A DNA stretch of 64,000 nt from Micromonospora ferruginea (GTDB lineage: Bacteria > Actinomycetota > Actinomycetes > Mycobacteriales > Micromonosporaceae), in contig NZ_CP059322.2 of assembly GCF_013694245.2 (NCBI RefSeq), positions 4,967,001 to 5,031,000 on the forward strand, in the 5' to 3' direction. The notes beneath the pieces are model-generated. The model saw only the letters and a program-made list of their open reading frames with translations. It was not told the origin of the DNA and did no database searches. The position numbers and the translations under genes were made by a program. Shown here piece by piece: positions 45,448 to 53,257 of the stretch (position 1 is the stretch's first letter; each line of letters starts with the position of its first letter).

Positions 45448-45611
45448 TTCAGGGCCCGGTCGATCACGGCGGTCAGGGCGGACTGCACGTTCCCGGAGGT
45501 GAGCACCTTCAGCAGGATTCCGGCGAAGGTGACCGCGGCGAGGGTGCCCACGGCGTACTCGGCCGTGTTCATGCCGGCGTCACCCCGCAGGCGGGTGAGG
45601 AGCTTGCGCAT
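45444..45611 (-). CDS. Flp-type pilin (DUF4244)
   Basis: A 55-residue major pilin candidate. MRKLLTRLRGDAGMNTAEYAVGTLA carries a cleavable Arg-rich leader, a Gly before the mature end, and the Glu (TAEYA) typical of Flp pilins at position +5; the rest is one hydrophobic helix with a short tail. DUF4244 proteins take this position in actinobacterial Tad loci. AGAAGGGAC lies before the ATG at 45611. There are 23 bases between it and the tadC stop, the only non-overlapping joint in the operon. Confidence 0.85.
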   Translation of the reverse strand: MRKLLTRLRGDAGMNTAEYAVGTLAAVTFAGILLKVLTSGNVQSALTAVIDRALK

Positions 45612-45634
45612 GTCGTACGTCCCTTCTCGATGGT

Positions 45635-46363
45635 TCACAGCACGTCGCCGAGGACGGCGACGATCACCGGCACCAGACCGGCGAGAATGAAGGCGGGCAG
45701 GAAGCACAGCCCGAGCGGCAGCACGATGAGCACCCCGGCGCGCCGGGCGGACGCCTCGGCCGAGGTCGAGCGTTCGGCCCGCAGGTCGTCGGCGAGCCGG
45801 GTGAGCGCGCCGGCCAGCGCGGCACCGCTGTTCGAGGAGCGGATCGCGGCGTCGACCAGGCTTCCCGCCCCGGGCACGGTTCGCAGGTGGGCCCAGGCCT
45901 CCGTCGGCGTACCGCCCAGGTTCAACGTGCGGCCCACCCGGCCGAGCCGGTCCGCGAGCGGACCGCCGAGCGCCTCCGCCACCGCGAGCGCCGAGCGGTC
46001 CACCGGAGCGCCGGCCCGGAGCGCCGCGGCCAGCAGATCGGCGGCGAGTGGCAGGTCGGCGGTCTCGCGCAGACGCCGCTCCCGCACCTCGCGGGGTTCG
46101 ATCCGGCGGAGCAGGCGGTCGGCGGCGAGGCCGGCCAGCGGACCGACGAACAGGCCGGCCCAGCCGCCGACGACCACCGCCACGGCCAGCGCGGCCAACC
46201 CGGCGCCCATCCGGATCCGGTCCGGCCACCACGCCGGTCGGGCCGGCCGAGGGGCGGCTGCGAGCCGGCGTAGCCGCCCGGCCGGACGGACGGCCGGCGC
46301 GGCCACCACCAGGAGCGACGCGGCGCCGCCGAGACAGGCCGCGGCCACCACCTGACGGGACAT
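45635..46363 (-). CDS. tadC: Type II secretion F-family protein TadC
   Basis: A 242-residue inner-membrane platform protein of the Tad pilus. Helices at about 3-25, 50-80 and 210-235 surround the T2SSF domain with ADLPLAADLLAAALRAGAPV and IRSSNSGAALAGALTRLADD, the two conserved segments of TadB/TadC. The ATG overlaps the TadB stop by four bases. Works with TadB and the TadA ATPase to assemble the pilus. Confidence 0.82.
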   Translation of the reverse strand: MSRQVVAAACLGGAASLLVVAAPAVRPAGRLRRLAAAPRPARPAWWPDRIRMGAGLAALAVAVVVGGWAGLFVGPLAGLAADRLLRRIEPREVRERRLRETADLPLAADLLAAALRAGAPVDRSALAVAEALGGPLADRLGRVGRTLNLGGTPTEAWAHLRTVPGAGSLVDAAIRSSNSGAALAGALTRLADDLRAERSTSAEASARRAGVLIVLPLGLCFLPAFILAGLVPVIVAVLGDVL

Positions 46364-47424
46364 CAGGCGGCCCGCCCGGGCCCGACGCCGAGCCGTTCCG
46401 CCCAGAGCAGTCCGCCGATCTGCAGAACGACTGCGGCGACGGCGCTCCCACCACCGACCGGCGTGTGCAGGAGCACAGCCACCGGGTCGACGCCGATGGC
46501 GTAGCCGAGACCGATCCCGCCGAGCGGCAGGGCGGCGAGGAGCCAGGCGGTCGCCCGGGCACCGGCGGCCTGGGCGGCGGCCGCCGCCAGGCCCCGGTCG
46601 GCGGCGCGGGCATCGGCCTCGATCCGCTCCAGCAGGTCGGCCAGCGGCGCCCCGGTCCGGTCGGCCAGGCACACCGCCGCCCGGCACAGCCGGGCGATCC
46701 GCCCGGTGCCCTCGTCGAGCACCGCGCCGGTGGGCAGGCCGGCGCGCAGGTCGGCGGCAGCGGCGCCGAGCCGGTCGAGCTCACGGCGATGGGCCAGATC
46801 GGCCGCCCGGTGCGCCCGTCGGCGCAACGCCGCGCGGGCCGCGAGGGCGCCGTAGGCCGCCAGCACCAGCGCGGCCACCGGGCCGCCGAGAAGCACGCCG
46901 ACCATCCCGCCGAGCACCGCCGCCGCCGGCACCGCACGCCGGGCGGGCACCGCCGCCCGGAGTCGTCGCCCACCGGCGAGGGGTCGGCCGCCACCGTCGA
47001 ACCACCGGCCGGAACGGTGGCCGTCGAGACCAGGCTGGTGACCGGCGGAGCCGGGCAGGTGAGCGTCGAGATCGGGCTGGCGACCGGCAGACCCGGTCCG
47101 GTGACCGGCGGGATCGGGCCAGGGAGCGTCGAGGCCGGAAAGCTGGCCGCCGAGACCGGTCCGGCGTCGTGCACGGACCGGGCCGGCGCCCGGTCGGCGC
47201 GACCGGTCGAGCCGGCCGGGCGGTCGTCCGAATCCGACCGACGCCTGGTGCCCCGTCCCTCGGGTGCCGGCAGCTCTCCGGCTGCCGGTCGGACCGGAGC
47301 CTCCGGACACGGCTCCCGCGTCGAGGACCGCCCGCCGCCGGACCCGACCGCCGCGTGCCGGCCAGGCGACCGCCACGGCGGCACCGGACAGGAGCACGAC
47401 CACCAGCCAGAGCTGCCCGGTCAC
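46363..47424 (-). CDS. tadB: Type II secretion F-family protein TadB, with a long disordered linker
   Basis: A 353-residue inner-membrane protein of the Tad apparatus. One helix at residues 4-21; then about 140 residues of Gly/Pro/Arg/Ser-rich low-complexity sequence (with imperfect repeats such as AGHQPGLDGHRSG); then helices and the T2SSF domain: LRAGLPTGAVLDEGTGRIA, and LADLLERIEADARAADRGLA. Relatives usually lack so long a linker. GTG start overlaps the tadA stop. The DNA of the linker (about 47000-47160) shows imperfect direct repeats, so it may have grown by slippage. Confidence 0.78.
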   Translation of the reverse strand: MTGQLWLVVVLLSGAAVAVAWPARGGRVRRRAVLDAGAVSGGSGPTGSRRAAGTRGTGHQASVGFGRPPGRLDRSRRPGAGPVRARRRTGLGGQLSGLDAPWPDPAGHRTGSAGRQPDLDAHLPGSAGHQPGLDGHRSGRWFDGGGRPLAGGRRLRAAVPARRAVPAAAVLGGMVGVLLGGPVAALVLAAYGALAARAALRRRAHRAADLAHRRELDRLGAAAADLRAGLPTGAVLDEGTGRIARLCRAAVCLADRTGAPLADLLERIEADARAADRGLAAAAAQAAGARATAWLLAALPLGGIGLGYAIGVDPVAVLLHTPVGGGSAVAAVVLQIGGLLWAERLGVGPGRAA

Positions 47425-48626
47425 GACGAACCGCCGGGCCAGACCGCCCTGAGGATCGGCGGTACGGGCACACCGCGCTCCCGCAGCAGGTTGCCGAGCG
47501 ACCGGGCGGCCAGGCCGAGGCCGCGGCCGCGGATCCAGGCCGGCACCACGGTCACCACCCGGTCGGGCCCCTCCGGCAGGAGCAGGCCGATCGAGTCGAG
47601 CACCCGCCCCGCGCCGGTCCGGCGGAGTTGGAGGACCACCTGCAACGCGGCGGCGACCTGGGCGTGCAGCGCGACCCGGGGCAGCCCGCCGAGCATCCCG
47701 AGCGCCTCCAGCCGGGCCGGCACGTCCGTCGGGGCGTTGGCGTGCAGCGTCCCGGCGCCACCGTCGTGACCGGTGTTCAGCGCGGCCAGCAGGTCGACCA
47801 CCTCGGCGCCCCGGCACTCGCCCACCACCAGCCGGTCCGGTCGCATCCGGAGCGCCTGCCGGACCAGGTCGCCGAGCCCGACCGTGCCGGCGCCCTCGAC
47901 GTTCGCGGTGCGGGCCTGCAACCCGATCACGTGCGGGTGCACCGGACGTAGCTCGGCGGCATCCTCCACCAGGACGATCCGCTCGTTGCCGGGCACCAGC
48001 CCGAGCAGCGTGTTGAGCAGGGTGGTCTTGCCCGATCCGGTGCCACCGGTCACCAGGTAGGCCAGCCGGGCAGCCACCACCGCGTCGAGCAGCGGGGCGA
48101 CCGGCCGGGGCACGGTGCCGTGCTCGACCAGCTCGTCCAGCGTGAACGGTCGTTGCCGGAAGGTGCGCAGCGACAGGTAGGGGCCGTCGGTCGCCACCGG
48201 CGGCAGCACGGCGTGCAGCCGGGTGCCGTCGGGCAGCCGCGCGTCGGCGTACGGCGAGGCGTCGTCGAGCCGGCGACCGGCGGCCGCGGTCAGCCGCTGC
48301 GCCAACCGACGCACGTCGTCGACCGTGCCGAGCGGCACGGGCACCTGCTGCAGCCCACGTCCCCGGTCGACCCAGACCCGGACCCCGTTCACCAGCACGT
48401 CGGTGACCTGCGGATCGGCCAGGAACGGCGCGAGCGGGCCGGCGCCGACGAGGTCGTCGTGCACCCGCCCGGCGAGCCGCAGCAGGGTGGTGTCGCCGAG
48501 CACACCGGCGGCCGGCTCGGCGCGTACCGCGGAGACGACCGCGGCGGACGTGACCGGCGTGGCCTCGGCGGCGAACCGGTGCCGGACGCGGGCGGCGAGT
48601 TCCTCCGGATCGGCCGGCCCGGTCAC
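47421..48626 (-). CDS. tadA: Tad pilus assembly ATPase TadA/CpaF
   Basis: A 401-residue secretion ATPase that powers assembly. Walker A is GGTGSGKTT (about 197-205); Asp-box LVVGECRGAEVVDLLAAL, and GHDGGAGTLHANAP is the His box. The N-terminal domain begins with PEELAARVRHRFAAE and has TDVLVNGVRVWVDRGRG, typical of CpaF. The GTG start overlaps the ssd stop by four bases. TadA drives the TadB/TadC platform to polymerise the Flp pilin. Confidence 0.88.
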   Translation of the reverse strand: MTGPADPEELAARVRHRFAAEATPVTSAAVVSAVRAEPAAGVLGDTTLLRLAGRVHDDLVGAGPLAPFLADPQVTDVLVNGVRVWVDRGRGLQQVPVPLGTVDDVRRLAQRLTAAAGRRLDDASPYADARLPDGTRLHAVLPPVATDGPYLSLRTFRQRPFTLDELVEHGTVPRPVAPLLDAVVAARLAYLVTGGTGSGKTTLLNTLLGLVPGNERIVLVEDAAELRPVHPHVIGLQARTANVEGAGTVGLGDLVRQALRMRPDRLVVGECRGAEVVDLLAALNTGHDGGAGTLHANAPTDVPARLEALGMLGGLPRVALHAQVAAALQVVLQLRRTGAGRVLDSIGLLLPEGPDRVVTVVPAWIRGRGLGLAARSLGNLLRERGVPVPPILRAVWPGGSS

Positions 48627-49726
48627 GCCGCACCCGCCGCGGGCCGACCGGTCAGCTCGTCGACGAGACGCTGGCAGAGCACGGCGAGCGGGCCCTTGCC
48701 GGTGGCGCCCGGCGCCTCGCCGCGTTCCAGCCCTCGGCACAGGCCGGGCTCGGGCCGGAGCGTGCCGGCGAGCGGGAGGCCGAGCGCGCGGGACACCTCG
48801 GCCGCCCGGAGCCGACCCGGCGCCGGGCCCCGCACGATCACCGACAGGTCGGCGCAGTGCGGGGCCACGACGGCGGCCACCCGGGCCGCTGCGGCGGTGG
48901 CCCGCAGCTCCGCGGGCACCACGAGGAGTGCCCGGTCGGCGGCCTGGAGGGCGATCACCGCCGCGTCGTCGAGATGCCGGGGCAGGTCGAGCACCACCAG
49001 GTCCCGCCCGCGCCGGCCGGCGTCGACCGTGGCGGCCATCGCCTCCGCCGGGAGGTGCCGCAGGTCGCCGCGGTCCCACGAGAGCACCACCAGGTCGCCC
49101 CGGCTGGGCAGGGCACGGACCAGCGCCGGCGGGTCCACCCGCCCGTCGGCGCCGGCCAGCTCGGGCCAGCGCAGCCCGTCGAGCTGCTCCCAACCGAGCA
49201 CCAGGTCCAGCCCGCCGCCGAGCGGATCGGCGTCGACCAGGAGCGTGCGCAGCCGGGCCCGGGCCGCGCTGACGGCGAGCCCGCCGGCGAGCACGCTGGC
49301 CCCGGCGCCACCGCGCCCGCCGAGCAGGGCCACGACCCGCGCCGGGCTCGCGCCCGCCGGCCCGACCAGGCACTCGGCGAAGCGGTCGACCAGCCAGGGC
49401 TCCGCCGCCGGCAGGGTCGCGACGTGCTCGGCGCCGATCAGCTCGGCCAGCTCCGTACCCGGATCGAGCTGGTCGGCGCGACCGACCAGGACCGTGCGTG
49501 GACGTCGTGGCAGGCGGGCCCGCAGGCAGGCCGCCGCCTGGTCGGCGCCGACCAGCACCAGCGGCGCCGGCGCCCACCGGGCGCGGGCGGCGGCCGGATC
49601 GGCCGCCAGCTCGACCTCGGTGCCGCCGGCCGCGGCGAGCCGCAGCAGCTCGTCGAGCAGGTCGCCGTCCGCGGTGACCAGCAGGGGCAGTCGACGGTAC
49701 GGCGGGAGCGGGGTACGGGGCAGCAT
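48623..49726 (-). CDS. ssd: Septum site-determining protein Ssd / CpaE-like ATPase
   Basis: A 367-residue MinD/ParA-fold protein, first gene of the Tad operon. The N-terminal domain (1-140) resembles a receiver-like CpaE part. The ATPase part has LLGGRGGAGASVLAGGLAVS, in which the canonical lysine-rich P-loop is degenerate, then LLVDADPLGGGLDLVLG. In Mycobacterium the relative Ssd (Rv3660c) affects septation and growth; CpaE proteins localise Tad pili. GGAGG precedes the ATG at 49726. An ATG four codons farther up is less likely. Confidence 0.8.
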   Translation of the reverse strand: MLPRTPLPPYRRLPLLVTADGDLLDELLRLAAAGGTEVELAADPAAARARWAPAPLVLVGADQAAACLRARLPRRPRTVLVGRADQLDPGTELAELIGAEHVATLPAAEPWLVDRFAECLVGPAGASPARVVALLGGRGGAGASVLAGGLAVSAARARLRTLLVDADPLGGGLDLVLGWEQLDGLRWPELAGADGRVDPPALVRALPSRGDLVVLSWDRGDLRHLPAEAMAATVDAGRRGRDLVVLDLPRHLDDAAVIALQAADRALLVVPAELRATAAAARVAAVVAPHCADLSVIVRGPAPGRLRAAEVSRALGLPLAGTLRPEPGLCRGLERGEAPGATGKGPLAVLCQRLVDELTGRPAAGAA

Positions 49727-49898
49727 GGCGGCCTCCATCGGTCGGACTCGGACGTGCCGCGCAGTAGCCTGCCCAATCGGCCGAGCCGGACGGGGCACGC
49801 CGAAGGCCCTTCTGTGGACAACGGCGCGATGTGGACAGACCTCGGTCGACGAGTGGATCTGCTATGCCACCGGGTCGGTACGGACAGACCGCCAGCCA

Positions 49899-49929
49899 TT
49901 GACTAAGGGGATTGTCCGTCCCGCATAAT
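49899..49929 (+). promoter_or_regulatory. Promoter for the VHL-domain gene
   Basis: TTGACT (49899-49904) and CATAAT (49924-49929), 19-base spacer, are near the housekeeping sigma consensus; transcription would begin near 49936, about 43 bases before the ATG at 49979. Confidence 0.55.
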
Positions 49930-49978
49930 CGGATCCCTTGCCGCAGCACGGACGGCACCGGCTCGCGGAATCGAGGCC

Positions 49979-50668
49979 ATGACCGATCCACCGCAGGGCG
50001 CCGGAACCCCACCCGCCCGCCGCCACGCCCGTCCCGCGCCTCCGAACGGCGACGCCTGGCTCCGCGACCCGTCACCGGCCACGCTCGCCTCGGTGGCGAT
50101 CGGGGTCGTGGTCGTCGTGCTGGTCGGCACGCTCAGCTTCTTCGCCATGCCGCGCCGACCCGACCTGCCACCGCCCATCGGCAGCGAGGCGATCCTGGCC
50201 TCCCCGACAGACTCCACGCCGGCCGCGGACCTGCCGACCGGGTCGTACTCCCCGGCGCCGGTGTCGCTCTCCACCCGCGCCGCGTCGCCGACCCGCCGGC
50301 CCGCGCCGCACCGGACCAGCCCGACCGCCCGGCCGCCCGCGCCGAGGCCCTCGGCCAGCAGCGCGAAGCCGCCCGCGCCCCGGCCGGGTGAGCTCACCCC
50401 GCTCCCGGCGTCCCGGGAGTCGACGCTGCGCTCGCGCAGCGGCGGCCCGGAGACGTTCGTCGACTTCGTCAACGCCCGGTCGGCGCCCGTCGTCGTCCAC
50501 TGGCTCGACTACGGCGGCCAGCGCCAGCGGTACGCGGTGCTGCAACCGGGGCAGGCCTACCGTCAGCAGACGTTCCTGGGCCACCCGTGGGTGGTGACCG
50601 ACGAGCGGGACCAGGCGCTCGTCTGCTTCGAGCCCGCGCCGCAGACGCTGCGGGCGGTCATCCGCTGA
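49979..50668 (+). CDS. Membrane-anchored protein with a VHL-type beta domain
   Basis: A 229-residue protein: a short cytoplasmic head, one transmembrane helix (about 36-58), a Pro/Ser/Ala linker (about 60-150), then a beta domain (about 152-225) outside the cell. That last domain reads like the von Hippel-Lindau beta domain: LRSRSGGPETFVDFVNARSA, VVVHWLDYGGQRQRYAVL, TFLGHPWVVTDE. It keeps Trp, Tyr, His and Trp of the VHL hydroxyproline pocket (W88, Y98, H115, W117 in human numbering), with Thr in place of Ser111. Its role is unknown. A good promoter lies upstream; GAGG precedes the ATG. Confidence 0.78.
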   Translation: MTDPPQGAGTPPARRHARPAPPNGDAWLRDPSPATLASVAIGVVVVVLVGTLSFFAMPRRPDLPPPIGSEAILASPTDSTPAADLPTGSYSPAPVSLSTRAASPTRRPAPHRTSPTARPPAPRPSASSAKPPAPRPGELTPLPASRESTLRSRSGGPETFVDFVNARSAPVVVHWLDYGGQRQRYAVLQPGQAYRQQTFLGHPWVVTDERDQALVCFEPAPQTLRAVIR

Positions 50669-50746
50669 TCCGGTCCACTATGGATGCTTTCGTCCTCGGG
50701 GTGTAGCGCCACGGCCACGCTCAGCGGTAATCACGGGCAGCGCGAT

Positions 50747-51067
50747 TCACGAGGTGCGACCCTGATCGCCGGACGGATGTTCCTCGGGCAGGGGTGGCCG
50801 CACGTGTCGCAGGTCCCTCGGATCGGCCGCCCCGCAGGCGGTGAAGTTGCGGCGGGCTTCGAGCAGGCTCACATTCCGGTTCGGGCCGCCGCGTACCCGG
50901 CCGGCGTCGTGCTCGTCCTGACCGTCGTCCTCCCAGAAACAGACGTCGCAGATCTCGTAGCCGCCCCGCTCGCCCAGCGTGAGGAAGCCGCAGCACGGGC
51001 AGGCGTACGGGCCACCGTCCGGCCCGCGGTTCACGTTGACGAACTGCGCCGCGTCATCCCACCTCAC
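50747..51067 (-). CDS. Cysteine-rich CPCC family protein
   Basis: A 106-residue protein of the CPCC family (a small zinc-binding domain): YACPCCGFLTLGERGGYEIC followed by DVCFWEDDGQD supplies four cysteines for one metal. This domain occurs in many bacteria and often near toxin or immunity genes, but no such neighbour lies here. It is soluble. GTG at 51067 has GGAAGG about ten bases upstream; the first methionine would be out of place. Adjacent on the same strand is the 6C RNA, upstream. Confidence 0.8.
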   Translation of the reverse strand: MRWDDAAQFVNVNRGPDGGPYACPCCGFLTLGERGGYEICDVCFWEDDGQDEHDAGRVRGGPNRNVSLLEARRNFTACGAADPRDLRHVRPPLPEEHPSGDQGRTS

Positions 51068-51107
51068 GGCGCCCAGCCTTCCACCCGCGCGGAGGGGGAG
51101 CCACAAA

Positions 51108-51180
51108 GGGACGACCCCCGTCGGGGGGAGACGGGGGTCGTCGGGTGGTTCGGCTCCGGGGGGGTCGAGCCGAACCGACT
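51108..51180 (-). ncRNA. 6C-type small RNA (two C-rich hairpins)
   Basis: On the minus strand two stem-loops in a row: first 10-bp stem (51167-51176 with 51147-51156) with a loop holding seven Cs, then 12-bp stem (51130-51141 with 51111-51122) with six Cs in the loop, followed by CCCTTTGTGG. Two stems with six or more Cs in each loop define the conserved actinobacterial 6C RNA. In Mycobacterium tuberculosis it lies between the ssd gene and a HAD hydrolase, as here. A -10-like TATAAG (minus strand, near 51270) would put the start farther upstream. Ends are approximate. Confidence 0.72.
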
Positions 51181-51398
51181 CAGCGGTCACGGGGGGTGCA
51201 ACCGCCGAGGGTGTGCGGGCGACCGGACGCGAACTCCTGTCGCGAGGACAAGCATGCCGCAGCCGACCCTTATACGTCGAGTGGTGTTCACTCCACGCAA
51301 AGCTAATTTCTCGCACAGAGATGTGACCACCGTCACTCCGCCGGGTACACCTTGCCCACCCGGCCCCGGGGTGGGCGGTCGCGGGCGTCCCGTCCGGC

Positions 51399-51404
51399 TA
51401 GACT
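51399..51404 (+). promoter_or_regulatory. -10 box of a probable leaderless promoter for the SerB-like gene
   Basis: TAGACT fits TANNNT and ends eight bases before GTG 51413; no ribosome site lies in between. Confidence 0.5.
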
Positions 51405-51412
51405 TTCGCGCC

Positions 51413-52219
51413 GTGGGCCGTAGTGCCGCTTTCTTCGATCTCGACAAGACCGTCATCGCCAAGTCGAGCGCCCTGGCGTTCGGTCGGCCGTTCTACCGGG
51501 ACGGGCTGATCACTCGGCGTGACGTGGTCAAGTCGGCGTACGCGCAGCTGATGTTCCGGCTGGGCGGCACCGACGAGCAGACCATGGCCCGGACCCGGGA
51601 CTATCTGGCCACGCTCTGCAAGGGCTGGCCGGTGGAACAGGTCCGCCAGATCGTCGCGGAGACGCTGCATGAGCTGATCAACCCCTATGTGTACGCCGAG
51701 GCGGCCGCGCTCATCGAGGAGCACCAGGCCGCCGGGCGGGACGTGGTGCTGGTGTCCGCCTCGGGCGAGGAGATGGTCCGCCCGATCGGCGAGCTGCTCG
51801 GGGTGACCGACGTGATCGCCACCCGGATGGGGGTCGTCGAGGGCCGCTACAGCGGCGAGGTCGAGTTCTACGCGGCCGGTCCGAGCAAGGTCGACGCGGT
51901 GGGCGAGCTGGCCGGCGAGCGCGACTACGACCTGGCCGACTCGTACGCGTACTCCGATTCGTACAGTGATCGGCCGTTGCTGGAGTGCGTGGGGCACCCG
52001 AGCGTGGTCAACCCGGACCGGGCGCTGCGCAAGCTGGCGGCGGAGAACTCCTGGCCGGTGCTGGAGTTCCGGCACCCGATCCCGCTGGGCCGCCGGCTGC
52101 GGGAGCGGCCGGCGGTGCCGGTCGCGGCGGCGGCGCTCGGCGTGGGTGTCGGCGTGGCCATCGGCATCGCCTGGTACGGCCGGCACCGGCGCACCCGCGC
52201 CGCCGCGCCGACCGCCTGA
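51413..52219 (+). CDS. HAD-IB family hydrolase (SerB-like, Rv3661 type)
   Basis: A 268-residue HAD phosphatase. Motif I is AFFDLDKTVIAKSSALAFG, motif II VLVSASGEEMV, and SYAYSDSYSDRPLLECVG holds motif IV acids with GHPSVVNPDRAL after. The last 40 residues hold a hydrophobic segment (about 240-258), which suggests a membrane-attached C-terminus, followed by an Arg-rich end. It resembles phosphoserine phosphatase-like proteins of the Rv3661 group that lie beside ssd and 6C RNA. GTG at 51413 is a leaderless start candidate. The substrate is open. Confidence 0.85.
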   Translation: MGRSAAFFDLDKTVIAKSSALAFGRPFYRDGLITRRDVVKSAYAQLMFRLGGTDEQTMARTRDYLATLCKGWPVEQVRQIVAETLHELINPYVYAEAAALIEEHQAAGRDVVLVSASGEEMVRPIGELLGVTDVIATRMGVVEGRYSGEVEFYAAGPSKVDAVGELAGERDYDLADSYAYSDSYSDRPLLECVGHPSVVNPDRALRKLAAENSWPVLEFRHPIPLGRRLRERPAVPVAAAALGVGVGVAIGIAWYGRHRRTRAAAPTA

Positions 52220-52295
52220 CCGGCCACCCGGCCGGATCTCGTCCGCATCGCCTGTCACCTCCGCGTGATCGCGTCGACGTCCCACGACAACGCTA

Positions 52296-52345
52296 TTGAG
52301 CGAACGCTCAAAAGCACCTACGCTCCCCGTTAAGCGATCGCTCAA
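52296..52345. promoter_or_regulatory. Promoter with two TetR-type operators
   Basis: TTGAGC (52296-52301), 17-base spacer, TACGCT (52319-52324) form a promoter. The perfect palindrome TTGAGCGAACGCTCAA (52296-52311) covers the -35, and the close copy TTAAGCGATCGCTCAA (52330-52345) follows the -10. Both half-sites are of the GAGCG/CGCTC type bound by TetR proteins. The three genes downstream end in a TetR gene, so autoregulation is likely. Confidence 0.75.
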
Positions 52346-52360
52346 AACGGGGAGAACGAC

Positions 52361-53257
52361 ATGGACGAGCAGGACGAACAGCCACCCCGGCGCAGCCGTG
52401 CCAACTGGATCCTGGCGGGGCTGATCGCCACCTTCGGTGTGGTCGTCTTCGTGTTGACGGTGCGGGCCGGACAGGGCGACAGCGCGCTGCTCTTCGTGGC
52501 GCTGCCCGTCCTGTTGGCGGCAACGCTGGCCCTCACCCCGGGCCGGTCGACGCACGGCCGGGTCTTCACCGTCACCACCATCGTCCTGCTGCTCGCGGCG
52601 GTGGCGCTGCACGAGGGCGCCGTCTGCGTCGCGTTGGCCGCACCGCTGGTCTACGCGGTGGCCCACGGTGTCACCGCGCTGGTGCACGCGCTGGCGAAGT
52701 CGTCGCGGACCTACGCGATCGTGGCCGTGCCACTGCTCCTCCTGCCGGGGCTGGAAGGCACCTCGCTGGCACCACGGGTCTCCCCCGAGCAGCGGGTCGA
52801 GGTGGTGCGCGTGGTGGCGCTCCCGGCCGACCAGGTGGCCGCCCGACTGGCCGCCGGCCCTCGCCCGACGCCGGTGCGCGCGCTTCCCCTGCGAGCCCTC
52901 GGCGTTCCGGCGCCCGACCGGATCAGCGGTGACGGGCTCAACGCCGGCGACCGCTGGATGTTCGGCTACCACGGCAGCGCGCACGGACCCGGCGGTCACC
53001 TGGTCGCCGAGGTCGAGTCCAGCGAGGCGCGGCACGTCGCCTTCCGGTTCGTCCAGGACACCTCGATCACCGCCCGCTGGTTCACCTGGCGGCACGCCGA
53101 CCTCCGGTGGCGGTCGATCGACCCCGGGCACACCGAGGTCCGGATCGTCGTCGACTACCGGCGGGGCCTCGATCCGTCCTGGTACTTCGGACCCCTCCAG
53201 CAGTTCCTCCTCGCTGAGGGGGTCGGGCACCTGCTCGACATGACGAGGCTGCGATGA
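52361..53257 (+). CDS. Membrane protein with a C-terminal SRPBCC-like domain
   Basis: A 298-residue protein, first of a three-gene operon. Helices lie at about 15-33, 42-58, 68-85, 90-108 and 120-132 (YAIVAVPLLLLPGLEG), then a soluble part (about 145-298) with a pattern near to SRPBCC/polyketide-cyclase folds: DRISGDGLNAGDRWMFGYHG, SEARHVAFRFVQDTSITARW, HTEVRIVVDYRRGLDPSWYF. Its role is not known. GGGGAG precedes the ATG at 52361, just after the second operator. It overlaps the next gene's start by four bases (ATGA). Confidence 0.65.
   Translation: MDEQDEQPPRRSRANWILAGLIATFGVVVFVLTVRAGQGDSALLFVALPVLLAATLALTPGRSTHGRVFTVTTIVLLLAAVALHEGAVCVALAAPLVYAVAHGVTALVHALAKSSRTYAIVAVPLLLLPGLEGTSLAPRVSPEQRVEVVRVVALPADQVAARLAAGPRPTPVRALPLRALGVPAPDRISGDGLNAGDRWMFGYHGSAHGPGGHLVAEVESSEARHVAFRFVQDTSITARWFTWRHADLRWRSIDPGHTEVRIVVDYRRGLDPSWYFGPLQQFLLAEGVGHLLDMTRLR

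Noticed and set aside
51111..51141. Plain terminator of the HAD or CPCC gene
   Set aside because: It lies upstream of both genes; the paired C-rich loops fit the 6C RNA better.
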